From NCBI RefSeq assembly GCF_019956555.1, contig NZ_JAHBDQ010000009.1, forward strand, positions 1 to 64,000: a DNA stretch of 64,000 nucleotides, written 5' to 3'. The stretch is from Pseudomonas sp. A-RE-19 (GTDB taxonomy: Bacteria; Pseudomonadota; Gammaproteobacteria; Pseudomonadales; Pseudomonadaceae). Shown here one piece after another: positions 8,408 through 17,701 of the stretch (positions are counted from its first letter, which is position 1; every line of letters starts with the position of its first letter). The notes below the pieces were generated by a model that was not told the origin of the DNA, ran no database searches, and saw only the letters and a program-made list of their open reading frames with translations. The translations under genes and the position numbers were made by a program.

Positions 8408-9793
8408 TCAGGGGGATGTGAGGTTTGAGCTGCCGGGGCTCAACCAGCCATTAACGCTTTCGACACTCTCGGCCGGCGGCTTTCCCGCCCAGCGATTGAG
8501 CGTAAGGACATTGGTGACGAATTCGTATTGCGTCTTGAGCAGGTCACGACGAGCCCGGAATTCGTTGCGTACGCTGGTCAGTACATCGACGGCATTGACC
8601 ATTCCGTAATTGAGCGCTTTCTCTGCCGCCACTCTGGACAGCTGTGCCGAGGCCAGGGCATTTCGGCTCGCACTAATCTTTTCTCCACTCGAATTGGCGG
8701 TCAGGTAAGCGCTGGTGATCTCCTTGACCACCCGGCGCCGGATCGCTTCCAGTTCCTGCTCGGCGGTAATCTGATCCTGGTAGAGCCCACGGACCCGCGC
8801 CGAGGTCGAGCCGCCGCTGTACAGCGGCACCTGAAGGCCAATACCGGCGACATAACTGTCGGTGCGCGGCGCCAGGGAATTGTTGTAGCCCTCGTTGGTC
8901 TGTTGTGCGCTCAGACTCAGACTCAGGGTCGGATAGTGCCCGCCCTTGCCACTGCGCAACGCAGCACCCGCGGCTTCGACGCCGCTCTCGTTGGCCTTGA
9001 GCGCCGGGTTCAGCGCTATGCCGTCGCGGACCCAGGTTTCAAGGCTCTGCGCCGAAATCCGTAGTTGCACGTCATCGCGAATCCGGTTGAGCTTCTCCTT
9101 GACCGGCCGGCCGACGATCTCCGCCAGTGCCTCGCGAGTGATACTGGCCTGGTTCTGGGCATCGAGTTCCTGCGCCGCCAGCAAATCTACCCGGGCCTTG
9201 AGGTCGAGCTGATCAGTAATCAATGCCAGCTGCTTTTCGTACAACGCATTGACTCGGTCCAGGCTCTTTTGCGTGGTTCGACGCTCCGCCCTCACCAGCT
9301 CCAGTTCATCTTCGGCTGCCAACGCGGCGAAGTAACGCTGCGCCAAGTCCACTGTCGCTTCGGCCTGGGCTTCCAGCGCTTGCGATTCGGACTGTTTGGC
9401 CAGGCTTTTGAATTTTTGGTAGTTCTCCCACGCGGCCTTGTTGTAGAGGTACTGACGCAGCACCAGGCTGTAGTTTTCGCTATCGTAACTCTGCTGTATC
9501 AGTTTGTTCTCCTGACGAATCCGATTCGTCCCGGCGTTGAGCGAGACTTGCGGCAACAGCGAACCCAGGGCCTCGCGCTGATGTTCCTTGCCCGCCTGCG
9601 CTTGCGCATAGGAGGCCAATACCCGCGGATCCTCAAGCCGTGACTCACGATACAACTGCATGAGGTCGGTGGAAAACGTTGAGGCGCTGACCCCGGTCGG
9701 CGTTGGCGCAGTGGTTTGCGCCCAAGCAATATCGGCGCCCAGTACAAGCATGAGCAGACCACCGGGCAAAGCTGCAGGTACTCGCACGATCAT
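8408..9793 (-). CDS. TolC-family outer membrane protein of a type I secretion system
   Basis: This 461-residue protein is the outer-membrane channel of a type I secretion system. A Sec signal peptide is visible (MIVRVPAALPGGLLMLVLG, with a likely cut after AWAQ). Two homologous halves of long amphipathic helices follow, with the family phrases LYRESRLEDPRVLASYAQAQ and YVAGIGLQVPLYSGG and a C-terminal NRWAG. The length is usual for the TIGR01844 class. Its ATG overlaps the hlyD stop by 4 bases (9790-9793), so the two are translationally coupled. It is the last gene of the ABC-hlyD-tolC operon. Confidence 0.93.
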   Translation of the reverse strand: MIVRVPAALPGGLLMLVLGADIAWAQTTAPTPTGVSASTFSTDLMQLYRESRLEDPRVLASYAQAQAGKEHQREALGSLLPQVSLNAGTNRIRQENKLIQQSYDSENYSLVLRQYLYNKAAWENYQKFKSLAKQSESQALEAQAEATVDLAQRYFAALAAEDELELVRAERRTTQKSLDRVNALYEKQLALITDQLDLKARVDLLAAQELDAQNQASITREALAEIVGRPVKEKLNRIRDDVQLRISAQSLETWVRDGIALNPALKANESGVEAAGAALRSGKGGHYPTLSLSLSAQQTNEGYNNSLAPRTDSYVAGIGLQVPLYSGGSTSARVRGLYQDQITAEQELEAIRRRVVKEITSAYLTANSSGEKISASRNALASAQLSRVAAEKALNYGMVNAVDVLTSVRNEFRARRDLLKTQYEFVTNVLTLNRWAGKPPAESVESVNGWLSPGSSNLTSP

Positions 9794-11115
9794 TCCTCGA
9801 TCATCGATTGAGCGATGGCATTGCGGGCCGGCTGCATCAGGTATTGCAACAGCGTGCGTTGCCCCGTAATGATCAACACATCCGCAGGCATCCCCGGCAG
9901 CAATTTGCGCTCACCCAAGGTGTGCACACCGGCTTCGGTGACCCGAACCCGGGCCAGGTAATAGGGCGTCCCGGTCTTTTCATTGATCAACCGGTCCGCC
10001 GAAACACTGCTGACCACGCCTTCGATCACCGGCGTGGTCGCACTATTGAACGCGCCGAAACGGATATCGGCACGCTTGCCGATGCCGATGCGATCGATAT
10101 CGACAGGCGCCACCTGGGCCTCGATGACCAGTTCTGAAACCGAGGGCACAATGTCCAGCAGCGGTGTCGCCGGGCGCACGACGCCCCCGATCGTATGCAC
10201 CGTCATGCCAATCACCATACCGGCATCGGGTGCGCGGATGATGATATGGCTGAGCCGGTCCTCCAAGGCGGAAGTCTTCTCTTGCAGGTCGTAAATCTTG
10301 GTCTGAACATCGGCTAATTGTTTGACGACGTCGGCATTAAAGTCTTTGTCGATTTGTAGCATCTGCAACTGTGTTTCGTTGATCTGCAGGCGAGTCTTGG
10401 TAATGGTGGAACGGTGGTCGACCATTTCGGTCCTGAGCATTTCAAGCTTGCGCTCCTGCTCCAGCAGACGTTGTTTGTCAACGAACCCCTGCGACAACAG
10501 GTCGGTCAATTCAACTATTTCACCGCTGTAGGACTTATCCAGATGGCCCTTGGCACCGATCATCGCCTCCATCCCCTTGATCTGTTGACTTAACTGGCCA
10601 ATGCGCTCTTTCAGCACCGATATCTGGCCCAGCCGTGATCCCCGTCGCGCGTTGAATACCTGGATCTCGCCCTGGCGCGCTTCGGCACCTCGCAGGCTGT
10701 CGGGATCGGCCGTGGCGCCAAAGCCAATCACCGACAGATTGTCCCGCTCAGCTATGAGCCTTGCCTCCATGGCTCTGGCTGCAACAAGCTGACTTCGGGC
10801 CATCTCGTATTCAGATCGCAACTGGGAATCGTCGAGAATAATCAGCGGGTCATCACGCTTGACGATGTCACCGTCATGGGCCAACACCTCTTTGACGATG
10901 CCGCCTTCGAGGTGCTGGACGGTTTTTCGGTAAGCCTGCACGGTGACCACGCCAGGCGCGTAAGCGGCGCCATCGAGCGGTGCGACCGCCGCCCAGGTGC
11001 CGAACACACCGAAGGTCATCAGTACAATGCCAAAACCCAGGCGACGTACTTTTCTATCAGATACCGCCAGGTCGGCGAAGCTATCCGTTTGAGGACTGAG
11101 AATCGTAGGGTTCAT
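9790..11115 (-). CDS. HlyD/PrtE-type periplasmic adaptor of a type I secretion system
   Basis: This 441-residue membrane-fusion protein bridges the ABC transporter and TolC. The start is taken at ATG 11115 (MNPTILSPQ), which has AAGGG 8 bases upstream; the frame continues upstream to 11256, but that extension lies in the ABC gene. One membrane segment is near residues 25-45 (RRLGFGIVLMTFGVFGTWAAV). A beta-barrel/lipoyl half follows (QHLEGGIVKEVLAHDGDIVKR), then a long coiled coil, then the HlyD C-terminal half (APDAGMVIGMTVHTIGGVV and LLPGMPADVLI). It overlaps the ABC gene by about 35 bases and tolC by 4. Confidence 0.93.
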   Translation of the reverse strand: MNPTILSPQTDSFADLAVSDRKVRRLGFGIVLMTFGVFGTWAAVAPLDGAAYAPGVVTVQAYRKTVQHLEGGIVKEVLAHDGDIVKRDDPLIILDDSQLRSEYEMARSQLVAARAMEARLIAERDNLSVIGFGATADPDSLRGAEARQGEIQVFNARRGSRLGQISVLKERIGQLSQQIKGMEAMIGAKGHLDKSYSGEIVELTDLLSQGFVDKQRLLEQERKLEMLRTEMVDHRSTITKTRLQINETQLQMLQIDKDFNADVVKQLADVQTKIYDLQEKTSALEDRLSHIIIRAPDAGMVIGMTVHTIGGVVRPATPLLDIVPSVSELVIEAQVAPVDIDRIGIGKRADIRFGAFNSATTPVIEGVVSSVSADRLINEKTGTPYYLARVRVTEAGVHTLGERKLLPGMPADVLIITGQRTLLQYLMQPARNAIAQSMIEE

Positions 11116-12871
11116 CGACATCGCCCTTGCTGCTGGTAGCGACCGAAGCCATGCTGGCGCCTGCTTGCATGGCGTGTTTTTGTAACTGCTGTTGCTGCGC
11201 GTGGAGTTCGGCCAGCACGTGCTCGCGTGGCCCAAAGAGACTGATAGCCCCAGCATTCATCACCATGAGCCGGTCAAGTTGGGACACGATGTTGGTTCGG
11301 TGAGTAATGACAAACAGGGTCGCGCCGGTCTGCTTGAGCTGCTGGATGGCCGCCGCCAGGGCACGATCACCGACTTCGTCGAGATTGGAATTGGGCTCGT
11401 CGAGAATAATCAGCCGCGGGCTGCCATACAGGGCGCGGGCCAGTCCGATGCGCTGGCGCTGCCCTCCCGACAGCATGAGGCCCTCGCTGCCAATGACGGT
11501 GTCGTAGCCATCAGGCAACAGCAGAATCATTTCATGAACGCCAGCGGTCCTGGCAGCCAGAATGACTTTCGCCGAATCGACCTCGGCGAAGCGGGCAATG
11601 TTCTCGCCGATGCTGCCTTCGAACAATTCAATGTCCTGGGGCAAGTAACCTATATGCGGCCCAAGCTCATGTTTGTCCCACGCGCTGATGTCCGCGCCAT
11701 CAAGCCGGACCACGCCATGCTGCGGCGCCCATACCCCCATCAGTGCCCTGGCCAGGGTGGACTTGCCCGCGGCACTTGGACCGATGATTCCGACTACGCA
11801 GCCGGCAGGTACGCTGAAACTTATGTTTTTGATGATCGGGGTTTTCGAGCCAGGTGCCGTGACGATCAAATTCTCCACCTGCACATGCCCCTGAGGCGCC
11901 GGCAATGACATACGCTCGGGCTGAGCCAGTTGTTTGTCGAGAATGTCGTTGAGACGACGGTACTGCGAGCGGGCCGCAATAAAGCCCCTCCAGCTGCCGA
12001 TGATCAGATCGATGGGGGCCAATGCGCGCCCTAGCAGCACGGACCCGGCAAACACCAGGCCTGCACCCACCTGATGGTCCACGGCCAGGTAAGCGCCCAG
12101 ACCAAGGATCAGTGATTGCACCAGGATCCGGAAGGTCCTGGAAAGCGTGCTGAATATGGCACCTCTATCGCTCGCCTGGGCCTGCAGCAACAGGACGTTT
12201 CTTTGACGACGCCCCCAACGGTCCATAAGGGTATCAAGCATGCCCATGGACTCGATGACTTCAGCGTTGCGCAGATTCTTCGTGGTGTAGAGCGTCGCGC
12301 TGATATTTTCCTTGTTGGCCTGGGCAAGTGTCGGCCCCGTCATCCTCTCATTGACAAATGCGAGCAATAACAACAACAACGCACTGCCCGTCGCTACCCA
12401 GCCAAACCAGGGATGGAACATGAACATTACAGCAACATAGATAGGCAACCAGGGCGCATCGAAAAAGGCGAACAATCCAGGACCGGAGAGAAACTGCCTC
12501 AAGCCCGTCAAGTCGTTGAGCGACTGGGCCGACGCATCCATACCCCCACTGTAGAGAGCCCGTTTGAAACTGGCCTTATAGACCTCGCGACTCAGCAACA
12601 CATCCAGCCGGGTACTGACCCGAACCATGATGCGCGAACGAACCCATTCCAGAGAGCCGAGCGTGACCACCAGTCCGGTCATGATCAGCGTCAGCATTGC
12701 CAGGGTCGTCAGGCTTCCGCTGGTTATAACTCGCCCATACACCTGAAGCATATAAAAGGTAGGAACGAGCATTAGCGCGTTGATGAAAAAGCTGAAAAAA
12801 CCAACAGAAACAAAGCTGCTTCTACAGGCTTTCAACGCATTTTGCAGACTGTTTTCAGGTGTGCTTCGCAT
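11081..12871 (-). CDS. Type I secretion ABC transporter (PrtD-like permease/ATPase)
   Basis: This 596-residue inner-membrane exporter powers substrate translocation. I chose ATG 12871 (MRSTPENS), which has AGGGG 5 bases upstream, over ATG 12895, where AAGGA directly abuts the start. The N-terminal half is a transmembrane domain with about six helices and no C39 peptidase-like domain, as in PrtD/AprD. The ATPase has Walker A (GIIGPSAAGKSTLARAL), signature LSGGQRQRIGLARAL and Walker B (LIILDEPNSNLDE). It is the first gene of the operon, so the promoter should lie just upstream of 12871. The likely clients are the large adhesins at 1-6.8 kb. Confidence 0.93.
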   Translation of the reverse strand: MRSTPENSLQNALKACRSSFVSVGFFSFFINALMLVPTFYMLQVYGRVITSGSLTTLAMLTLIMTGLVVTLGSLEWVRSRIMVRVSTRLDVLLSREVYKASFKRALYSGGMDASAQSLNDLTGLRQFLSGPGLFAFFDAPWLPIYVAVMFMFHPWFGWVATGSALLLLLLAFVNERMTGPTLAQANKENISATLYTTKNLRNAEVIESMGMLDTLMDRWGRRQRNVLLLQAQASDRGAIFSTLSRTFRILVQSLILGLGAYLAVDHQVGAGLVFAGSVLLGRALAPIDLIIGSWRGFIAARSQYRRLNDILDKQLAQPERMSLPAPQGHVQVENLIVTAPGSKTPIIKNISFSVPAGCVVGIIGPSAAGKSTLARALMGVWAPQHGVVRLDGADISAWDKHELGPHIGYLPQDIELFEGSIGENIARFAEVDSAKVILAARTAGVHEMILLLPDGYDTVIGSEGLMLSGGQRQRIGLARALYGSPRLIILDEPNSNLDEVGDRALAAAIQQLKQTGATLFVITHRTNIVSQLDRLMVMNAGAISLFGPREHVLAELHAQQQQLQKHAMQAGASMASVATSSKGDVDEPYDSQSSNG

Positions 12872-13089
12872 TGAAACCCCTGCTCGAAAAGCCATTCCTT
12901 GTGGAGCTTAGATCATGCCAAACGACTGTGCGTCGCAATTGGCCCGATGGCCTGTTACGACAGGGTAGTCAGGGATATGAGCAGGATCACGTGCGGGGGG
13001 TGGAGGTTCAGAGGAAGGGGGTCAGGTCACGCACTGCGACAAAATCCATCGCAGTGCGTAGCGCTCGCTGGCTTACGGGTGCCAGCGGT

Positions 13090-14493
13090 TTACAGATCGG
13101 TGATCTCCTTATGGCGTGGTACCAGCACCTTCATGACGCTCCATGCCACCAGATAGGCCAGCGCACAGATAGCAAACATGATCATGTAGCCGGTATGAAT
13201 ATCACCGATCAGTTTGTAGTGATCGATCACCCAACCACCGATCTTGGTCATCACTACGCCGCCCAAGCCGCCAGCCAAACCGCCAATACCGACCACCGAA
13301 GCAATGGATTTTTGCGGAAACATGTCCGACACGGTGGTGAAAATGTTGCACGACCATGCCTGGTGCGCCGATGCGCCCACGCCAATCAGCAGCACTGGCA
13401 CCCAGAAACTGATGTAACCCAATGGCTGCGCCAGTAATACCAGCAGCGGGAAGAAAGCGATCACCAGCATGGCTTTCATGCGACCGTCATACGGCGCGTC
13501 GCCGCGTGACATGAAATAGCTGGGGAACCAGCCGCCGCCGATGCTGCCGACCATGGTCATGCTGTACAACACCGCCAGCGGCAACACGATGGCCTGGCCT
13601 TTCATGCCGTACTGCGCCGACAAATAGGTGGGAAGCCAAAACAGGAAGAACCACCACACACCGTCGGTCATGAATTTACCGAAGGCAAAGGCCCACGTCT
13701 GACGGTAGGTCAGCAATTTGAACCACGATACTTTTTTATCGGCGACACCCGGTACCGGGCTGGTGACCACCTGCCCCATCTGATCGCTGCGGATGTAGGC
13801 CAGTTCCTGCACCGACAGACGTTTTTGCTGCTCCGGCTTTTCGTACAGCGCAATCCATACACCCACCCAAATGAAGCCCAACATACCGATCACGATGAAA
13901 GCCGCTTCCCAGCCCCATATGCTGGCGATCAGCGGCACGCAGACAGGCGCCAGGATCGCGCCCACATTGGCACCGGAATTGAAAATGCCGGTGGCGAAAG
14001 AGCGCTCCTTCTTCGGGAAGTATTCTGCGGTGGCCTTGATTGCGATCGGGAAGTTGCCCGCTTCGCCTATCGCCAGCACGGCGCGCGATACCATGAAACC
14101 TGCGATCGAAACCGGAATCATGGCAATGCCGAACGCGCTGCACACGGCGCCAATCCCCTCACCCATCGGCACCGCAAAGGCGTGCATTATCGCGCCGGTC
14201 GACCAGATGCCGATCGCTACCACATAGGCGGTCTTGGTGCCGATCTTGTCGACCACACGGCCGGCAAACAGCATGGAAATCGCGTACACAAACTGAAAGA
14301 CGGAGGCGATGTTGGCGTAATCGGTGTTACTCCAGCCAAATTGCGTCGACAGGTCCGGCGCCAACAGACTCAATACTTGGCGGTCCAGATAATTGACCGT
14401 GGTGGCAAAAAACAACAGCGCGCAGATCGTCCAGCGATATTTGCCGACGGCCTGGCCGACTCGCTGAGCATTGATGGGCTCGTTCAGATTCAT
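13090..14493 (-). CDS. MFS transporter, hexuronate (ExuT)-like, ACS family
   Basis: This 467-residue 12-helix inner-membrane symporter resembles hexuronate transporters. Visible marks are the helix-1 motif NYLDRQVLSLLAPDL, the A-like loop GRVVDKIGTK, and the phrase AIGEAGNFPIAIKATAEYFPKKERS typical of ExuT and other sugar-acid carriers. It has no uronate catabolic gene beside it, so the substrate is uncertain. A TGATCTC-N12-GAGATCA inverted repeat lies about 30 bases upstream, and a strong promoter lies about 415 bases upstream at 14916-14945. Confidence 0.85.
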   Translation of the reverse strand: MNLNEPINAQRVGQAVGKYRWTICALLFFATTVNYLDRQVLSLLAPDLSTQFGWSNTDYANIASVFQFVYAISMLFAGRVVDKIGTKTAYVVAIGIWSTGAIMHAFAVPMGEGIGAVCSAFGIAMIPVSIAGFMVSRAVLAIGEAGNFPIAIKATAEYFPKKERSFATGIFNSGANVGAILAPVCVPLIASIWGWEAAFIVIGMLGFIWVGVWIALYEKPEQQKRLSVQELAYIRSDQMGQVVTSPVPGVADKKVSWFKLLTYRQTWAFAFGKFMTDGVWWFFLFWLPTYLSAQYGMKGQAIVLPLAVLYSMTMVGSIGGGWFPSYFMSRGDAPYDGRMKAMLVIAFFPLLVLLAQPLGYISFWVPVLLIGVGASAHQAWSCNIFTTVSDMFPQKSIASVVGIGGLAGGLGGVVMTKIGGWVIDHYKLIGDIHTGYMIMFAICALAYLVAWSVMKVLVPRHKEITDL

Positions 14494-14522
14494 GGCATCA
14501 CTTTATTGTTGGATTAGGGTGA

Positions 14523-14548
14523 TGATCTCTCGGTTTTAAGCGAGATCA
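14523..14548. promoter_or_regulatory. Inverted repeat TGATCTC-N12-GAGATCA upstream of the hexuronate-type transporter
   Basis: A perfect 7-bp inverted repeat sits 30 bases before the transporter start. It could be an operator, or a hairpin in the transcript that affects translation. No regulator gene is adjacent. Confidence 0.4.
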
Positions 14549-14915
14549 ATTAGGTCCTGGGAGCATTGCCAAAACGCGATGAGTCAGCGCCAAGGCAGTC
14601 AGGCTCCTGCGTGTCTACCGATTAACTTGAATAATCAATCCCCACTATCAAGTGCCACAATGCGCGAACGCTCTCGAAATGGGTTTTCCAGGCTCAGCGG
14701 TTGAAGCGGGAACTGGACGTGCGGTCAATCGTTTGGCAGGGCAATCGCGTGCAACAGACCTGCTGCGCGGAAACGCAAACAGCCAAGATCGCATCTTTAG
14801 AAAGGGCGTTTAGGGAGCTGAGTAAACAGGATGAATTCATGATGGGGGCCGACACTTTTTTATTTTTAGGGGTTTGAGCAGTCGATAAATCGTCTGTCGT
14901 CGTACAACTGCGCTT

Positions 14916-14945
14916 TTTATATCGACTCCAATACCACACTGTCAA
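14916..14945 (-). promoter_or_regulatory. Sigma-70-type promoter reading left
   Basis: On the minus strand TTGACA (14945-14940) is followed, after 17 bases, by ATATAA (14922-14917); TATAAA with an 18-base spacer overlaps it. The next downstream gene is the transporter starting at 14493, leaving a leader of about 415 bases. Confidence 0.55.
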
Positions 14946-15260
14946 TCTGAAAAATGGCCGTCTGTCTCAAAGGGCTCCCTTCAATATTTCGATTTAATCC
15001 AGATAACTCGGGCCATGTGGGTCGGCAGGCCTCCAATCCTCCCGGCGTACGCCAGGCAACTTGTTCAACCATGGTCATACGATCACTGTTCTAGTGCCAT
15101 TGATAGGCGTCTGGCCGAAGCAACAGTCGAACGTTGGGCGTGACTCTAAAGCCGCAGGTACCTGCCCCGCCTCTGGAAAATCCTTAAGCCGGTATCGGTT
15201 TTCCTTATCGGGTGATTTTTGAGTGGACGGATCAGATCTCATTGCAATATGAACCCTCAC

Positions 15261-15290
15261 AAAAACGCCGCTCAATGAGCGGCGTTTTTG
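15261..15290 (-). terminator. Bidirectional-looking terminator after the carboxynorspermidine dehydrogenase gene
   Basis: GCCGCTC and GAGCGGC pair around a 3-base loop, with AAAAA before and TTTTT after, so the hairpin could work in both directions. It lies about 45 bases past the minus-strand stop at 15333. Confidence 0.88.
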
Positions 15291-15332
15291 TGTTTAGCGC
15301 GGGAACCGGGATTCACCGGTATTTTGCGCGCC

Positions 15333-16577
15333 TCAGGCGTTGCAGTTCCAAGGACGGTCTCCACTCTCGTCCTTGATGCGGGTCGGCAGGCCCATCACAT
15401 CCAGCGCCTTGAGGAACGGCTCGGCCGGCAGCTCCTCGACATTGGCCATGCGCTGCACATCCCACTCCCCGCGTGCGACCAGCAGGGCTGCCGCCACAGG
15501 TGGCACGCCAGCGGTATAGGAAATGCCCTGGCTGTCGGTTTCTGCGTAAGCGTCCTCGTGGTCGGCCACGTTGTAGATGAACACTTCGCGCGGCTGGCCA
15601 TCCTTGGTGCCTTTTACCAGGTCGCCGATGCAGGTCTTGCCGGTGTAGCCAGGCGCCAGCGAACTCGGATCAGGGAGCACGGCCTTGACTACTTTCAGCG
15701 GCACGACTTCCAGGCCTTCAGCCGTTTTGACCGGTTGCTCGGAGAGCAGGCCGAGGTTCCTCAGTACGGTGAACACATTGATGTAGTGCTCGCCAAAGCT
15801 CATCCAGAAACGCACGTTGGGCACGCCGAGGTTCTTCGACAAGGAGTGCACTTCATCGTGGCCGGTCAGGTACAGGTTCTGGGGCCCTACGACCGGCAGG
15901 TCGTCGGTGCGTTTGACTTCGAACATTGTGTTGCTGGTCCACTGACTGTTCTGCCAGCTCCACACTTGTCCGGTGAATTCGCGGAAGTTGATTTCCGGAT
16001 CGAAATTGGTGGCGAAATACTTGCCATGGGAGCCGGCATTGACGTCGAGAATGTCGATCGAATCAATACGGTCGAAATACTGTTGTTGCGCCAGGGCTGC
16101 ATAGGCGTTGACCACACCCGGGTCAAACCCCACACCGAGAATGGCAGTAATGTTCTTCTGCTGACATTCCTCGAGGTGGTTCCACTCGTAGTTGCCATAC
16201 CACGGCGGCGTCTCGCAGATTTTGCCCGGCTCTTCGTGAATGGCGGTGTCCAGGTAGGCCACGCCGGTATCGATGCAGGCACGCAGCACCGACATGTTGA
16301 GGAAGGCGGAACCGACGTTGATGACGATCTGCGATTCGGTTTCGCGGATCAGCGCCTTGGTCGCTTCGACATCCAGAGCGTTCAGCGAGAAGGCCTTGAT
16401 ATCGGCGGGCACTTTGAGGCTGCCCTTGGCCTTGACGCTGTCGATGATGGCCTGGCATTTGGAGATGCTGCGCGACGCGATAGCAATACGACCAAGTTCA
16501 TCGTTGTGCTGCGCGCACTTGTGGGCCACCACCTTGGCGACACCTCCTGCACCAATGATAAGAACGTTTTTCTTCAA
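15333..16577 (-). CDS. Carboxynorspermidine/carboxyspermidine dehydrogenase (saccharopine dehydrogenase family)
   Basis: This 414-residue cytosolic enzyme reductively joins aspartate semialdehyde to a diamine, giving carboxy(nor)spermidine with NADPH. The N-terminus has the nucleotide-binding motif VLIIGAGGVAKVVAHKCA. Further marks are SRSISKCQAI, INVGSAFLNMSVLRACIDTGVAYLDTA and AILGVGFDPGVVNAYAALA, as in the LYS9/CANSDH group. It follows nspC by 26 bases on the same strand, so the two form an operon. In pseudomonads this route is an alternative way to make spermidine; which triamine is made cannot be read from sequence. Confidence 0.92.
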   Translation of the reverse strand: MKKNVLIIGAGGVAKVVAHKCAQHNDELGRIAIASRSISKCQAIIDSVKAKGSLKVPADIKAFSLNALDVEATKALIRETESQIVINVGSAFLNMSVLRACIDTGVAYLDTAIHEEPGKICETPPWYGNYEWNHLEECQQKNITAILGVGFDPGVVNAYAALAQQQYFDRIDSIDILDVNAGSHGKYFATNFDPEINFREFTGQVWSWQNSQWTSNTMFEVKRTDDLPVVGPQNLYLTGHDEVHSLSKNLGVPNVRFWMSFGEHYINVFTVLRNLGLLSEQPVKTAEGLEVVPLKVVKAVLPDPSSLAPGYTGKTCIGDLVKGTKDGQPREVFIYNVADHEDAYAETDSQGISYTAGVPPVAAALLVARGEWDVQRMANVEELPAEPFLKALDVMGLPTRIKDESGDRPWNCNA

Positions 16578-16603
16578 TTTTTTTATATCTCCTTTCTGCC
16601 AGA

Positions 16604-17701
16604 TTACGAGAGGCTGGACAGGTAGTCGTTGTAACCAAACTCACGAACCACCTCGACTGTACCGTCGAGTTGTTTCACTACGATGGACGGCATTTTCAGG
16701 CCGTTGAACCAGTTTTTCTTGACCATGGTGTAACCCGCGGCGTCGATGAACGACAGCCGATCGCCGATGGCCAGCGGCCGATCAAATTGATACTCACCGA
16801 AAATGTCGCCGGCCAGGCAGGATTTGCCGCACACCATGTAAGTGTGTTCACCCTCGCTGGGCGCCAGCTTGGCATTCAGGCGATAGATCAGCAGATCAAG
16901 CATGTGCGCCTCGATGGAGCTGTCCACTACGGCCAGGTGCTTGCCGTTGTAGAGGGTGTCGAGCACGGTGACTTCCAGCGACGCGCTCTGGGTGATGGCG
17001 GCTTCGCCCGGTTCCAGGTAGACCTGAACGCCGTATTTCTGCGAAAAGGCCTTGAGCCGCGCGCAGAACTCGTCGATCGCATAGCCTTCACCCGTAAAGT
17101 GAATCCCGCCGCCGAGGCTGACCCACTCGACCTTGTGCAGCAGGTGGCCGAACCGCTCTTCGATGGTGCACAGCATCTGGTCGAACAGGCCAAAGTCGGC
17201 GTTCTCGCAATTGTTGTGGAACATGAAGCCCGAGATCTGCTCGATGACTTGCTCGATCTTCACCGGATCCCACTCGCCCAGACGGCTGAACGGCCGCGCC
17301 GGATCGGCCAGCAGGTAATCCGAGCTGCTCACCTGCGGATTGACCCGCAGACCGCGCACCTTGCCTGCTGAAGCTTCAGTGTAGCGCTGCAACTGGCCGA
17401 TGGAGTTGAAGATGATCTTGTCGCAGTTATCGAGCATCTCCTCGATCTCATCGTCAGCCCAGGCCACGCTGTAGGCGTGGGTCTCGCCAGCGAACTTCTG
17501 CCGACCGAGCTTGAGCTCGTAGAGCGACGACGACGTAGTGCCGTCCATGTATTGCTGCATCAGATCGAACACCGACCAGGTGGCGAAGCACTTGAGTGCC
17601 AGCAGGGCCTTCGCCCCGGACTGTTCGCGCACATAAGCGATCTTCTGCATGTTCGCCAGCAGCTTTTGCTTGTCGATGAGGTAGTACGGCGTCTTGATCA
17701 T
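16604..17701 (-). CDS. nspC: Carboxynorspermidine/carboxyspermidine decarboxylase
   Basis: This 365-residue PLP enzyme decarboxylates carboxy(nor)spermidine. The start is ATG 17701 (MIKTPYYLIDKQKL) with GGAGG 7 bases upstream; the frame runs 126 bases further upstream without support. The PLP lysine lies in LLALKCFATWSVFD, the glycine-rich PLP phosphate-binding strand is WVSLGGGIHFTG, and the second active-site block is MVCGKSCLAGDIFGEY, with the catalytic Cys of alanine-racemase-fold decarboxylases. The length matches the family. It is the first gene of a two-gene operon with the dehydrogenase. Confidence 0.94.
   Translation of the reverse strand: MIKTPYYLIDKQKLLANMQKIAYVREQSGAKALLALKCFATWSVFDLMQQYMDGTTSSSLYELKLGRQKFAGETHAYSVAWADDEIEEMLDNCDKIIFNSIGQLQRYTEASAGKVRGLRVNPQVSSSDYLLADPARPFSRLGEWDPVKIEQVIEQISGFMFHNNCENADFGLFDQMLCTIEERFGHLLHKVEWVSLGGGIHFTGEGYAIDEFCARLKAFSQKYGVQVYLEPGEAAITQSASLEVTVLDTLYNGKHLAVVDSSIEAHMLDLLIYRLNAKLAPSEGEHTYMVCGKSCLAGDIFGEYQFDRPLAIGDRLSFIDAAGYTMVKKNWFNGLKMPSIVVKQLDGTVEVVREFGYNDYLSSLS

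Larger units (their letters stand above)
14494..15260. other. Intergenic region without a supported gene
   Basis: There is no convincing protein gene. An 83-codon minus-strand frame (14694-14945) begins inside the promoter elements at 14916-14945 and has no recognisable motif. The stretch holds that promoter, the inverted repeat at 14523-14548, and AT-rich blocks near 14855-14875 and 14980-14995. A long leader or a small RNA between about 14905 and 14500 is possible. Confidence 0.5.

Noticed and set aside
13031..13057. Perfect 9-bp inverted repeat GCACTGCGA/TCGCAGTGC after the hexuronate-type transporter
   Set aside because: It has no T tract on either strand, so I do not call it a terminator. 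An operator role is possible, but nothing supports it.
14694..14945. An 83-codon minus-strand frame upstream of the hexuronate-type transporter
   Set aside because: Its start lies inside a strong -35/-10 pair, and the protein has no recognisable features.
15288..16625. A 445-codon plus-strand frame over the carboxynorspermidine dehydrogenase gene
   Set aside because: The minus-strand protein has all family motifs, a start next to nspC and a terminator. The plus-strand frame has none.
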